Below are positions 15,531-24,557 of a DNA stretch of 64,000 nucleotides, piece by piece. The stretch is from positions 115,367-179,366 of the IMG/VR virus record IMGVR_UViG_3300033146_004399, one strand, 5' to 3'. Both the position numbers and the translations under genes were made by a program. The notes under the pieces are model-generated. The model saw only the letters and a list, made by a program, of their open reading frames with translations, did not search any database and had not been told where the DNA came from. Position 1 is the first letter of the stretch, and each line of letters begins with the position of its first letter. The DNA is from a virus.

Positions 15531-17037
15531 TTCTAATGTTTTGATTGTTAGGCTCTTTAAAACTCCCACCAGGTACAAAATCTATTTTTATATCTTCATT
15601 GAAATGTTCAAATAAAAATTTTAATTCATTCTCTGTATCATATGTTCTAACCTGGATTATATTAGAATTTGCATTAATTAATTTTACTAATTCATTTTTT
15701 ACATCACCAAAATCATTATTTAGAGCATTAATAACTTTAACTCTTATGGGATACGATATTAATCCCCATGCATCTGAACTATGTAAATATATACTATTAT
15801 TTATATAATTTTTAAAATCAACTGGTCTGACATTTAACTTAGCATTTGTATAAAATTTAATTAATTTTTCTTCTAAAATGTCTTTATTATAATATTCAAC
15901 GATTTTTTTATTGATTGGCACATGAGGATTTTTTTGAGTATACAAGCTATCAACTTCCATAAATTTTAATAAGTTAGACATAATATCAGGCATATTATTG
16001 ATAGCAAAATATATAGGAACATATCCTGCAGTAAATTTTGGCCGTTTATTTAAAGTTTTAAACAAATTTACTAATACGTGATTTTCGCCTAAAGTATCTA
16101 TAGCTTGTTGATAATATACACGGGCCATTTTTTTTATACTTGGTGGTGCTCCTGATTTATATTTAGTAGAATACGGAACATCATCTATGTAAAAATCAAC
16201 AAGTTGTTCGCTTGCTGAAGACGGAAACATTATTTCGTTATCTTTATTTTTTGTTATAACTAAGGGCTGTATAATTTCTCCAAAATTTTTATATATTATG
16301 GATTGATCTGCTAGACCTAAATTTAACTGTTTATGTAATTTTGTTCTTTTGATAATTATATTATCTTCAATGTTTGTATAATTATTAGAATCATTTATTA
16401 TATTCATAATTTCAATAATAAATGCTCGTACGTCAGAATCTAATTTTTTAGTTTTCAATTTATGCATTATGTCTTTATATAACGAATCATATGTAAATGA
16501 TTTACCATTTATATCAAAATATTCTGGAGTTAATTGTTTATTAGTTAATTTTTTATCACCACTTTTATTTTCTTTAGTGTGAGTTATAAAAAATAAAAAT
16601 TCACCGGATTTAACTGTGGCATACGGTTTCGATATCATAAACGTTGGGAATGATCCAGATAATTTAATATCGGTAAAATTTATACCTGAAGGTATTATTG
16701 TTACCACTAAATCATCGTATTTTTTATCTTTAGCTAATAATTGTATTAAATATGATAAAACTTCTTCTTTAGATAGTGACTTGACTTCTCCATCCACTTC
16801 ATAATTAAATGAAAACCTTATGTCAGAACCTCCAGCACTTTCAGGTATATCATCTAAACTAGCTGTAAATTTACGCGTTAACTCTGTAGCGATAAAATCA
16901 TATAATTCTAAAATACGTATTCTATCACTATTGCTTAATTGCTTCCAACGTTTTTTGCCTGGAGTTTTTTGTTTTTTTAGTCGTGTACTAATTTCTTCAT
17001 TAATCATTTCATTAATCATTTTATTAATTATGTTCAC
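15511..17037 (-). CDS. large protein of unknown function with capsid-targeting-like N-terminus
   Basis: 508 aa, not recognised. Lys/Asn/Ile-rich, soluble, no membrane helices. The first residues (MNIINKMINEMINEEIS) form an amphipathic helix with an I-N-E type site reminiscent of T4 capsid-targeting leaders cut by the gp21 protease. Last gene of the minus-strand block running from 23.3 kb; its 3' end converges with the CheW-like gene, overlapping by 20 bases. It could be an injected internal virion protein. Confidence 0.6.
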   Translation of the reverse strand: MNIINKMINEMINEEISTRLKKQKTPGKKRWKQLSNSDRIRILELYDFIATELTRKFTASLDDIPESAGGSDIRFSFNYEVDGEVKSLSKEEVLSYLIQLLAKDKKYDDLVVTIIPSGINFTDIKLSGSFPTFMISKPYATVKSGEFLFFITHTKENKSGDKKLTNKQLTPEYFDINGKSFTYDSLYKDIMHKLKTKKLDSDVRAFIIEIMNIINDSNNYTNIEDNIIIKRTKLHKQLNLGLADQSIIYKNFGEIIQPLVITKNKDNEIMFPSSASEQLVDFYIDDVPYSTKYKSGAPPSIKKMARVYYQQAIDTLGENHVLVNLFKTLNKRPKFTAGYVPIYFAINNMPDIMSNLLKFMEVDSLYTQKNPHVPINKKIVEYYNKDILEEKLIKFYTNAKLNVRPVDFKNYINNSIYLHSSDAWGLISYPIRVKVINALNNDFGDVKNELVKLINANSNIIQVRTYDTENELKFLFEHFNEDIKIDFVPGGSFKEPNNQNIRIKISKA

Positions 17038-17753
17038 TATTGTACCTTTTTAAATAATCTACTAATAAATTTATATTTAGTCTCTGGATTAAAGTTTAAT
17101 ATTTCCTTACTAGGGATTGCAATGTCATAATCATTGTAGTGTGCACTATTATCAAAAAAGAAAAGATACATATTTTCATCCTTTATTATATTGCTAAAAA
17201 CAGCTGGTATTATAACTTTACTCAACTTTATAGAATATAAACCTCGAAGTCTTGCACTATTCCCATAATTAAAGTCTGGTACTTCATAACTAAATACTAC
17301 AATTTTTGTAGTAGAGCTGCGCATATACGTGTACATTCCCTTTTTTAAAATAGGGTAATATAGATCAAATTTTATATTACCTGACGCAATACCCATTGCT
17401 CTTTCATGTACAAAGCGTATAACATGTTTATTTACATCACATTGATATGGTATAACAGTAAATCTGCCATCATTATTTTTTTCTTTATCCTTAAGATTAA
17501 GTGTTAGTATAACAAATTTATTATCATTTGTATTCCACATAAAAGCAGAAGGCTTGTTATGTTTTTTTATATAATCCCATCTACCTTTCTCTATATCATT
17601 TATAATAAGTATGCATTCTCCGTAATAATCACCTATAACTTTATCATTTAATTTCTGTTTATATAAGATATTAAGAGTATATTTATTAGTATTACTTTTA
17701 GAACTCCGAATTTGATATCCAGGATATTTTTTCTTTATTTCTTTATTAGTCAT
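17037..17753 (-). CDS. hypothetical protein
   Basis: 238 aa, not recognised; beta-rich, basic. Ends with a tandem TAG-TGA stop and overlaps the next start by one base; its own start overlaps the end of the nucleotidyltransferase gene. The tight coupling suggests the three products are made together. Confidence 0.6.
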   Translation of the reverse strand: MTNKEIKKKYPGYQIRSSKSNTNKYTLNILYKQKLNDKVIGDYYGECILIINDIEKGRWDYIKKHNKPSAFMWNTNDNKFVILTLNLKDKEKNNDGRFTVIPYQCDVNKHVIRFVHERAMGIASGNIKFDLYYPILKKGMYTYMRSSTTKIVVFSYEVPDFNYGNSARLRGLYSIKLSKVIIPAVFSNIIKDENMYLFFFDNSAHYNDYDIAIPSKEILNFNPETKYKFISRLFKKVQ

Positions 17754-18664
17754 AATTCCTCAGATAATTTCTTCATCAATGAAAAAGACAAAGTTAGATT
17801 TTCATTAAAAAGTTCAGCAACTACATCAGGGAGGTCATAACCTGGCCTTGGAGCTAAAGCATCTCTGACATATGCTGCAATACGAAGAAGAGTCTGTTTA
17901 TCAAAAGATTTAACAACTTTTTCCCATATGAATTCGAAGGGTTGTTTCATATCAGAAACAGACCATTTTTGGCCTGTCGCCATAGTTAGAAAATCTGCAA
18001 CACCTTGGGGTGTTGTTACTACGGGCTTGTCACTCTTAATTTGTCTTTCTCTCTCTTGACCTTTAAACTTACCACGTTGAGAGATATATTTACTTCTCTT
18101 CTTAGTCCATAAACCAGTACCCCAATTGATAACATGCGTTTGGATGGAACCATCATCGAGAGCTTTTTCTTCTGCATATCGTATAGTTGCTGCGAGAAGG
18201 ACTTTAGCATGGTGAGCAGAAAATTCAGTCTCTTCTGCACCAGGAGAATAGTAGGCGAAGTCTAACCAATCGGGATCACCAAACATTAAATCTATTTGAG
18301 CCTTTTTAACTCTTCCGTTTTCATCTTTAACTTTTTCACCATTTTTATCATATTGCGGAAAGCCTGTCCATATTTGATCAAAACCTTTACCAACTTTATA
18401 CATCACACCTAGGTCTTCTAATTTTTCTGCAACTTCATCTATAGTCAAATCGGTATCAAAACCTAGATCAATATCACCTGATGTTGGTTTTTTCCCAGCT
18501 GAACCAAGAATTTGATATCCTCTGTGGGGGATATGTGTAAGTACTTGCTCAACATATTTTTTAAGAGTAGAATGGATATGTTCTTTGTTAATTCTATCTG
18601 ATTGCATGGCAACGCCACCCATTTCGTTTAGAGTATTATTCAAAAATTGTTCAAAATTTGTCAT
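17750..18664 (-). CDS. Pol beta-type nucleotidyltransferase
   Basis: 304 aa. Contains the nucleotidyltransferase signature: GSAGKKPTSGDIDLGFD (54-70, G-S then D64-x-D66) and a third acidic strand QIDLMFGD. These bind two metal ions to transfer NMP to a hydroxyl, as in poly(A), CCA-adding or toxin-type enzymes. Target unknown. The N-terminal MTNFEQFLNNTLNEM resembles a T4 capsid-targeting sequence (consensus like TYQEFI-E), so it may be packaged and injected. AAAGGAG site upstream. Confidence 0.7.
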   Translation of the reverse strand: MTNFEQFLNNTLNEMGGVAMQSDRINKEHIHSTLKKYVEQVLTHIPHRGYQILGSAGKKPTSGDIDLGFDTDLTIDEVAEKLEDLGVMYKVGKGFDQIWTGFPQYDKNGEKVKDENGRVKKAQIDLMFGDPDWLDFAYYSPGAEETEFSAHHAKVLLAATIRYAEEKALDDGSIQTHVINWGTGLWTKKRSKYISQRGKFKGQERERQIKSDKPVVTTPQGVADFLTMATGQKWSVSDMKQPFEFIWEKVVKSFDKQTLLRIAAYVRDALAPRPGYDLPDVVAELFNENLTLSFSLMKKLSEEL

Positions 18665-18685
18665 TATTTTACTCCTTTAAAAGTA

Positions 18686-18943
18686 CTACGAATATTTTGC
18701 CATACCATATATTTCATTATAGATATTAAAATCACTCATATCTATTTCAGGTTTATCCTCTGGATAGAATACAAAAAATTCTTCCTTCCCATCGAAACCG
18801 TTATACTGAGGTTTTTTTAGATCAAGCGTTCCTAACAATTGAACTTTATAAAACCCCATAGCATCTTCATCACCTTGTTACATTCCCCGAGCAATAAATA
18901 TATATAGGATATCATCAAGTGATTCATAGGTTACATATTTCAT
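18686..18943 (-). pseudogene. small protein gene with in-frame TAA at codon 22
   Basis: ATG 18943 opens MKYVTYESLDDILYIFIARG-M, then TAA at 18878-18880, after which the same frame continues QGDEDAMGFYKVQLLGTLDL to a TAG at 18686-18688 (85 codons in all). The downstream part is well formed (EEFFVFYPEDKPEIDMSDF). The start overlaps the stop of the upstream gene. Either a nonsense mutation, a sequencing error or read-through. Confidence 0.5.
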
Positions 18944-18944
18944 A

Positions 18945-19298
18945 TTAACCTATACTAATAGAAGGGATAAATGTTAATTTACCGCCTCTGTTATATGGAT
19001 CAACATCTGCAAGAGTCGCGATTGAGTATTCGCCAATAGTGCCTTGCATACCAGTTTTATCTACACCTGTATACGGATTTTGTTTTATTGCTCGACCATC
19101 TACTAATGCAGGTTCATACCCATCGTTTGTGAGTTTGTAGCCTTCGAGATTTTCTTCTGTATCCCATCCATGTGAAACACATTTAAGCCATACCTGAGAT
19201 GCCCCTAAAGATGAACCTACTGTAACTTCCATTATTGCGTATTTTGTATGTATATAATTGCTATCTGATTTTAATTTTACATATTCGGCAGTTCTCAT
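18945..19298 (-). CDS. hypothetical protein
   Basis: 117 aa, soluble, not recognised. Central YAIMEVTVGSSLGASQVWLK and Gly/Tyr-rich C-terminal half. Overlaps the end of the previous minus-strand gene by four bases. Confidence 0.55.
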   Translation of the reverse strand: MRTAEYVKLKSDSNYIHTKYAIMEVTVGSSLGASQVWLKCVSHGWDTEENLEGYKLTNDGYEPALVDGRAIKQNPYTGVDKTGMQGTIGEYSIATLADVDPYNRGGKLTFIPSISIG

Positions 19299-19615
19299 TT
19301 AATTCTCCTTGCAAGTTCACCATGGCCTAACGTTTTTAACCCGTAAGCAAGCTTAGGGTCTAAACCTTCTTCAGATACAAACGCTTTCCATTGGTTTACT
19401 ACTTTATTTCTTGTTATTTTATCAAATCTATCAATGCTTTTTAAATCATTTAACTTCTCTACGTAGGTAGGATGTTGAAGCAAAAATTCTCTCGCTGCTG
19501 CAAGATTGTCACTTTGTTTCATCGCCCCAAAAGAGAAAAGTAGTAAGCTAGCAGCTAACAATAAACCGCCAGATTGTTGTCCTATTCCTTCTTCTAATGA
19601 TTGTTCAAATTTCAT
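19295..19615 (-). CDS. hypothetical protein with one membrane-like segment and targeting-like N-terminus
   Basis: 106 aa. MKFEQSLEEGIGQQSGG (a possible capsid-targeting leader with L-E-E site) is followed by a hydrophobic Ala/Leu segment (16-31) and a basic helical domain. Phage internal or injected proteins often combine such features. Function unknown. Confidence 0.55.
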   Translation of the reverse strand: MKFEQSLEEGIGQQSGGLLLAASLLLFSFGAMKQSDNLAAAREFLLQHPTYVEKLNDLKSIDRFDKITRNKVVNQWKAFVSEEGLDPKLAYGLKTLGHGELARRIK

Positions 19616-19617
19616 AA

Positions 19618-19926
19618 TTACTTCCTATTATATATTTTTTTAGTTGCAGTATCAAAATAATATTTTTTACCATTATCATCTTGCATATTAATTTTTCCAG
19701 TTGCAGTCGCACCAAAAACGTCTACTGGATCTTTATTAGCTGAGAAAAGTTTACTCAGTCCTTGCTTTTTAATGGCAATAAGTATTTCATTAAATACTTT
19801 TTCCCATGCTCCACCTTTTAACTTATCACCTATAATATTATCGTTATCATCAAACACTAAATGGTCTGGAAATTTATTTCCTTGTATCTCAGCCTTAATT
19901 TCTGTTAATAATTTTTTAAATTTCAT
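19618..19926 (-). CDS. hypothetical protein with targeting-like N-terminus
   Basis: 102 aa. Starts MKFKKLLTEIKAEIQGN, similar to other leaders in this block. The C-terminus GKKYYFDTATKKIYNRK is a basic beta hairpin. No known domain. Start overlaps the 200-aa gene upstream. Confidence 0.55.
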   Translation of the reverse strand: MKFKKLLTEIKAEIQGNKFPDHLVFDDNDNIIGDKLKGGAWEKVFNEILIAIKKQGLSKLFSANKDPVDVFGATATGKINMQDDNGKKYYFDTATKKIYNRK

Positions 19927-20525
19927 TTAAATATCTCCTCAATAGCATCATGTGACACTTCTAACAATCTATTATATATCTTATCAATAGCACCTTTAAA
20001 TATACCATATATTTCTTGTAAATCGTTTTCTGCGTCTGGTAAGAAAGTTCCTTTAACTTCCCACATATCAAATGTTATGTCGTCAACAGCAAACATTTTA
20101 TATACTTCTGGAAACTTATCCTGAGCATTCCAGCCAGCTTGTTGCATAAAATTATTTTGTAACATATCTCTTGGTATATCATTTTCTTCTAAATTTGGAT
20201 TTTCTTCTTGATCTCTATACTCTTCTAATGTGTCTTCTATAACTTGATTATATTGATCATCAAAAAATTGATTAAAATCATCAATCATTTCTAATATTTC
20301 ATCTGCTTTATTTTTTAATTTCTTTTGTACGCCATTTTTATTCGTTACAATTTCATAAGTAAATTTAGTATTATTAAAATTTTTATCGTCTTTAACGTCA
20401 TCGCTTATTGCTGAAAAAAGAGTTGCGTCTAGAGGTTTATCTCTTCTATGTCTAATAGCTTCGGGATAGAAAAATTGTTCGTATGCTTCACTAACTACGT
20501 CGTAAAAGAAATTATAAGATATCAT
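19923..20525 (-). CDS. hypothetical acidic helical protein
   Basis: 200 aa, strongly acidic and helical (EILEMIDDFNQFFDDQYNQV), not recognised. Member of the packed minus-strand operon; starts one base after the neighbouring stop. Confidence 0.55.
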   Translation of the reverse strand: MISYNFFYDVVSEAYEQFFYPEAIRHRRDKPLDATLFSAISDDVKDDKNFNNTKFTYEIVTNKNGVQKKLKNKADEILEMIDDFNQFFDDQYNQVIEDTLEEYRDQEENPNLEENDIPRDMLQNNFMQQAGWNAQDKFPEVYKMFAVDDITFDMWEVKGTFLPDAENDLQEIYGIFKGAIDKIYNRLLEVSHDAIEEIFK

Positions 20526-20801
20526 TTACCATCCTTTAAGTATATTTGATAATAATTCTCTGTAAGCTTCTTCCTCAGTATCAAAGGTTATATCATCCAT
20601 GTACGGTTCTGAATATTCATAGCCTTCCTCATATTCAGGGCCTAAATATCCCTTCTCCTTCCATGAAAATATTTTATTTCCCAATTCAGTAAAATCTTTC
20701 ATATCGCCCCAATCATCCATTTTAAAACTATCATATTCAAATATAGCATAGTAATGTTTATTAGTACCACTCTTTACAGCTATAATTATATATCCATCCA
20801 C
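20526..20801 (-). CDS. hypothetical acidic protein
   Basis: 91 aa, acidic, aromatic-rich (GPEYEEGYEYSEPYMDDI), not recognised. Start overlaps the TAG stop of the upstream paralogue-group gene. Confidence 0.5.
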   Translation of the reverse strand: MDGYIIIAVKSGTNKHYYAIFEYDSFKMDDWGDMKDFTELGNKIFSWKEKGYLGPEYEEGYEYSEPYMDDITFDTEEEAYRELLSNILKGW

Positions 20802-21082
20802 TATTTAGGTCCTTCAAATATTCTATTAAATACTACTAGCTTTGCAGCATTTACATTTAATATTATATCTTCTGTTTTAGCCAATATATCTTTTTGATGA
20901 AACCTCTTATACCATTTAAAATTATAGTTTGGGATGTTCCATCCGCTTATTGCTAAATCCCATGGTTCTCCAGATATCACTATGTTTTTCCTACAAATTA
21001 ATGTAATAGTTTTTAAGCCACCAACCATAACATGGAACGTTCTGTAACCAATTCCTGGAGCAAAACCTTTTACCCATTCCAT
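20801..21082 (-). CDS. hypothetical protein, tandem paralogue A
   Basis: 93 aa. The C-terminal AAKLVVFNRIFEGPK matches the end of the upstream gene (RAKIAVFDRIFE), and both have a W..W-centred beta region before a helix, so the two are probably tandem duplicates. Function unknown. Confidence 0.5.
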   Translation of the reverse strand: MEWVKGFAPGIGYRTFHVMVGGLKTITLICRKNIVISGEPWDLAISGWNIPNYNFKWYKRFHQKDILAKTEDIILNVNAAKLVVFNRIFEGPK

Positions 21083-21342
21083 TATTCAAAAATCCTGTCA
21101 AATACTGCTATTTTTGCCCTATTGTACTCGTTAATCATATCTAGTACTTCAGCAGCAAATTTATCTTTATCCCACAGCCCATAATACATAAAACCAAATT
21201 GTTTTTTACTAAGAGAAGACGAAATTATTAATTGCCATCCGTCTTCTTCTTTATAACAATTAGTACTTATTAATACGTCTTCACCATCCATAATTTTAAT
21301 TTGTCTTTGACCACTCTCTCCGTAAGTTTTCACTACTCTCAT
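21082..21342 (-). CDS. hypothetical protein, tandem paralogue B
   Basis: 86 aa, paralogue of 20801-21082 (shared C-terminal AVFDRIFE). Beta-rich first half (RQIKIMDGEDVLISTNC), helix at the end. Function unknown. Confidence 0.5.
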   Translation of the reverse strand: MRVVKTYGESGQRQIKIMDGEDVLISTNCYKEEDGWQLIISSSLSKKQFGFMYYGLWDKDKFAAEVLDMINEYNRAKIAVFDRIFE

Positions 21343-21369
21343 TTAAACATACTCTTAATTATAAGTTTT

Positions 21370-21603
21370 TTATTCTCCATTGCATAACCCCCACACCTGT
21401 TCTAAAACCTTTTTTTTACTATATCGACCATTATATTTAATATTACCAGCAGAATACCCATTAAAAAATATATCAACATCCCATGAAGTATTCCAAGTGC
21501 CTAAACTAGCAGGTTTCCAAGCTTCTACCGTTATAACAGTTTTATCACTAATAATATAATGATATCTTTTGTAGAAGGTTTCCTGATTTATCGCCTCCCA
21601 CAT
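21370..21603 (-). CDS. hypothetical protein, possible third paralogue
   Basis: 77 aa. Beta pattern with WNTSWDVDIFFNGYS and a basic helix RYSKKKVLEQVWGL parallels the two neighbours, but the VFDRIFE end is missing. Overlaps the start region of the large fusion gene's stop. Function unknown. Confidence 0.45.
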   Translation of the reverse strand: MWEAINQETFYKRYHYIISDKTVITVEAWKPASLGTWNTSWDVDIFFNGYSAGNIKYNGRYSKKKVLEQVWGLCNGE

Positions 21604-23348
21604 TACAATCTGTCCTTAAGTGTTATCTTCATCATCCTTAAACTATTTTTAGCCCTCACTTTCATATCACTTGCAATATTAGGATAGAGGGAGTCAAAAT
21701 TATCAATCATTTTATCAATTTCTTTTATAGCCTCTTTAGGAGGTAAAGTCTTAGCAATTTTTTTAACTGCATGTCTTGGTTCCCAATCTCTATCATGGAT
21801 GGCTGTAAAAACTTCTTTATCAATAATTTTAATCATTTCGCCGCTTTTACTCTTTAACACCACACCTTCATGACTATAACCTTCAGCTGGAGAATATTCT
21901 CCCTCTTTCACCTGTCTAACAAATTGAGAGAGTAACTTTTCTTTAATATTAAGTTTAAGCGATTTAGCGTCCTCTCTAACCTTCTTGATTAATTCTTTAT
22001 TTTTTCCGATAGCACGCATACTAATAATATCTATATTTCTTATACCATTATTTTCTTTATTAAGAAAGTCTTCAAGTTCTTTCAACTCTCCATTTATATC
22101 TATATTATATTTTGCTGGATCCACTCTTTGCGTTTTGCCAAACTTCCACTTCTGTTTAACTGCTTTAGGTGTTATTCCGTCTGTGTCAAGAACATAGTTT
22201 ACTGTATTTATTTCACCATTTATACCATTTAATTCTTCAGCTAATTCTGGATTATTTAGGATGACAATATAATTCATACCTGAGAAATCATATTTAATAC
22301 AGTTGGGTTTATCACCAAAGAGAATTTCTGCAAGAGAGACATCACCCGGTTTCATATGCTTCTTGATTACATCCAAATGTTTTGTAAAGAAGGTATGAGC
22401 GCTTACAGCAGGATTTATATATATATTTTTCCTCTCAAGCCATTCCTCTTCATTATATTTCTTTGCTTCAGGTTTGAGAGTTTTAAAATTTCTACCAAAA
22501 CCAGTATAAAATTCACCGTCGTCATTAAATCCAAAAGCTAAAGCCGCAGTGCCATCTAATTTAATAGAAGCTTCCGTTTCATATATTGATTTAACAAATT
22601 TTATAAAATCGCCAACTTTTAAATCTTCAATATGCGTCATTTCATTAAGCATTTTCTTAAAGAAAGTTTTACTCTCCTGAATTAATACTTTTCTAAGATT
22701 ATAAAACTCGTCATGTATGCCAGGAGGAGTAAGATTTCTGAATGATTCAATATCATCATTTCTTAAAGCGTCTCTAACACGTGTTGCAGATACATTATCT
22801 ATAGCTGACATATTTCTACTTATAAGTTCAACTGTAACACTTTCAACTTCAGGCACAAAAAATCCCTTTTTGAATGCATCATCTATTTGTGGCTGATATG
22901 TTTTCTCTCTATCTGAACCGCATAAAATTACAAAGTCTGTATTTCCAGATATATTTTGAATTTTATTTATAATTTGTTGAACATTAGCGTGGGTATGAGA
23001 TATTATATGTGTTCGATTTAATTTACCTTTGAAGGCTTTATATACTAATTTCTTTCTTGCCATACCAGAGAAGGGATTTCTTTCTTTTTCACCTTGCAAT
23101 TTTTTAGATGAATATGATTTTGGTATCCGTCCGTCTTTTCTTTTTAATTTCCAGTTTTCTACATCTTGTTCGATAGTTGTGATAGAACCAGAAGCTCTTA
23201 AACGTCTACCAACATTTCCTACAATTGATGGCTTAGAGTTGATAACAACTACATAAGTTTCATCATAATAGTCAATAGCATTTTGTATAATATTCGTATG
23301 AGCTTTAGTAATAGGTTGAAATCGTCCGATTATAATAGCAGTTTTCAT
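21603..23348 (-). CDS. NMN adenylyltransferase-like domain fused to an RNA/DNA ligase domain
   Basis: 581 aa with two enzyme domains. Residues 1-225 form an HxGH-class nucleotidyltransferase: GRFQPITKAH (8-17), FVILCGSDREKTY, and VSATRVRDAL (187-196, the ISxTxxR motif), as in NadM/NadR. Residues ~240-560 are a covalent nucleotidyltransferase ligase: motif I ASIKLDGTAAL with Lys263, AEILFG, EGVVLKS and MIKIID. Between them lies TFFKKMLNEM, like the capsid-targeting leaders of this block. One domain could make NAD or an NMP-activated product, the other seal nucleic acid ends; their joint role is unknown. Confidence 0.8.
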   Translation of the reverse strand: MKTAIIIGRFQPITKAHTNIIQNAIDYYDETYVVVINSKPSIVGNVGRRLRASGSITTIEQDVENWKLKRKDGRIPKSYSSKKLQGEKERNPFSGMARKKLVYKAFKGKLNRTHIISHTHANVQQIINKIQNISGNTDFVILCGSDREKTYQPQIDDAFKKGFFVPEVESVTVELISRNMSAIDNVSATRVRDALRNDDIESFRNLTPPGIHDEFYNLRKVLIQESKTFFKKMLNEMTHIEDLKVGDFIKFVKSIYETEASIKLDGTAALAFGFNDDGEFYTGFGRNFKTLKPEAKKYNEEEWLERKNIYINPAVSAHTFFTKHLDVIKKHMKPGDVSLAEILFGDKPNCIKYDFSGMNYIVILNNPELAEELNGINGEINTVNYVLDTDGITPKAVKQKWKFGKTQRVDPAKYNIDINGELKELEDFLNKENNGIRNIDIISMRAIGKNKELIKKVREDAKSLKLNIKEKLLSQFVRQVKEGEYSPAEGYSHEGVVLKSKSGEMIKIIDKEVFTAIHDRDWEPRHAVKKIAKTLPPKEAIKEIDKMIDNFDSLYPNIASDMKVRAKNSLRMMKITLKDRL

Positions 23349-23387
23349 AATATTATCTTTATTTATAAATATAAAACATGCTATAAA

Positions 23388-23400
23388 AGCATATTTTTAT
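23388..23400 (+). promoter_or_regulatory. AGCATATTT-type element
   Basis: AGCATATTTTTAT ends three bases before ATG 23404, next to the divergent start of the minus-strand block. One of eight similar elements in the window (see 11750, 28842, 35185, 42151, 46376, 49719, 54309). Confidence 0.5.
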
Positions 23401-23403
23401 TAT

Positions 23404-23715
23404 ATGAATAAAGAACGTAAAAATATTAAAAAAATTAAAACTATGATAAAGAAGAATAAAGCTGGTTTAGATAGAATAATTGTTTCTGAAGAATTTATGT
23501 ATCAATTACAAGAAAATGCCGACCTGGTAGATTTAGAGGAAAAAAGTTTTACTAAAAATGGTGAATACGTCAGAAATGACGTTACGAATAAAACTGAAGA
23601 TAATATTGATATAACTTTCCTATTTGGTGTTCCTTGTTATTTAAGTAATACTATTCTTCACGGAGCTATATTTGAAATGGCTTCTGGAGAATTTTTCGTA
23701 CTCAAAAATATCTAA
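23404..23715 (+). CDS. hypothetical protein
   Basis: 103 aa, basic N-terminus (NKERKNIKKIKTMIKKNKAG) then an acidic, mixed domain ending FEMASGEFFVLKNI. Not recognised. First plus-strand gene after the minus-strand block, divergent from it. Confidence 0.5.
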   Translation: MNKERKNIKKIKTMIKKNKAGLDRIIVSEEFMYQLQENADLVDLEEKSFTKNGEYVRNDVTNKTEDNIDITFLFGVPCYLSNTILHGAIFEMASGEFFVLKNI

Positions 23716-23838
23716 AAATACATCCTTACTAAAACACAAATATTTATTCTCCTTTATAAGATAATTATATGCCCAGTGAAATTGAACTAAAATAGTTCAA
23801 TTTAAACAATTTGAACCCAAAAGGTTCAGGGGGGATTA
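23716..23838 (+). promoter_or_regulatory. structured leader: TATAAGATAATTAT element and two TTGAAC hairpins
   Basis: TATAAGATAATTAT lies at about 23756-23769, followed by hairpin TTGAACTA-AAA-TAGTTCAA (23782-23800) and a second, TTGAACC...GGTTCAG (23811-23829), running straight into GGGGGG and the ATG at 23839. The second hairpin could hide the ribosome binding site, so translational control is possible. Confidence 0.5.
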
Positions 23839-24021
23839 ATGTCACCAAAAAAGAAAAAGAAACATTATGAGAAGGAGAAACATTCAAATTACATGCCTCA
23901 TCAAATTCATCAAAATGACAGAAGGGGGAAAAGAAAATTTATGATAAAAAATGTAGATGTTACTAATTACGATGCGGTGATTGACTGGGAAGCCGAAAAC
24001 TGGCAAGAAATATATATATAA
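23839..24021 (+). CDS. hypothetical small basic protein
   Basis: 60 aa. Very basic N-terminal half (SPKKKKKHYEKEKHSN), acidic C-terminal half (DWEAENWQEIYI). Preceded by an unusually G-rich ribosome binding site behind two hairpins and followed by a terminator, so it is a single-gene unit. Function unknown. Confidence 0.55.
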   Translation: MSPKKKKKHYEKEKHSNYMPHQIHQNDRRGKRKFMIKNVDVTNYDAVIDWEAENWQEIYI

Positions 24022-24024
24022 AAT

Positions 24025-24057
24025 AAAAAGACTGGAATTAATTCTAGTCTTTTTTTA
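24025..24057 (+). terminator. rho-independent terminator
   Basis: AAAAGACTGGAATT / AATTCTAGTCTTTTTTT forms a stem with one G.T pair and a T run directly after the stop at 24021. Confidence 0.82.
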
Positions 24058-24103
24058 TCTTTAACCGTAAGATAATCTTATTATATAAGTCGGGAATATT
24101 AAT

Positions 24104-24325
24104 ATGAATGATATTGAATTTGAAAATTATTGTGATCATTATGAGTTTACTAAACTTGAATTGAGAGAATACTTAGATCTCCAAGTTAAACTAATGAATA
24201 TATCTCTTATACATTGTAGAAATAAGGGTGACAAAAGAGATAAAAATATTATTTTCACAGAATGGATTAATATCCATTCACAACAATTCAGATATATGTG
24301 GGTTGCGCTTAGGCAATCCATATGA
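24104..24325 (+). CDS. hypothetical small protein
   Basis: 73 aa, helical, His- and aromatic-containing (FENYCDHYEFTKLELREYLD). Not recognised. A GTAAGATAATCTTA element lies about 30 bases upstream. Stop overlaps the next start (ATGA). Confidence 0.5.
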   Translation: MNDIEFENYCDHYEFTKLELREYLDLQVKLMNISLIHCRNKGDKRDKNIIFTEWINIHSQQFRYMWVALRQSI

Positions 24326-24546
24326 TTAAATATATAGGATTTGTAATTAAGCCAGATGTAATAGAGGATGTATTTATAATATCTTTTGATACGGATGATA
24401 CTAGAAAAAGAAGGAAAGCATACACACTTAGATCTATTGATATTCTCAATTCATAGATGTATTATTCATATAATTCTAATACACAGAGATATATTGACAA
24501 TGATTTCATCATGGAAGTTTATGATCATGAAATATTCGATAATTAA
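24322..24546 (+). pseudogene. small protein gene with in-frame TAG
   Basis: ATG 24322 encodes MIKYIGFVIKPDVIEDVFII...SIDILNS, then TAG (24454-24456), and the same frame continues MYYSYNSNTQRYIDNDFIME to TAA 24544-24546, immediately before the AAGGAG of the next gene. The downstream part fits so well that a recent nonsense change, a sequencing error or read-through is likely. Full product would be 74 codons. Confidence 0.5.
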
Positions 24547-24557
24547 GGAGTTAATAA

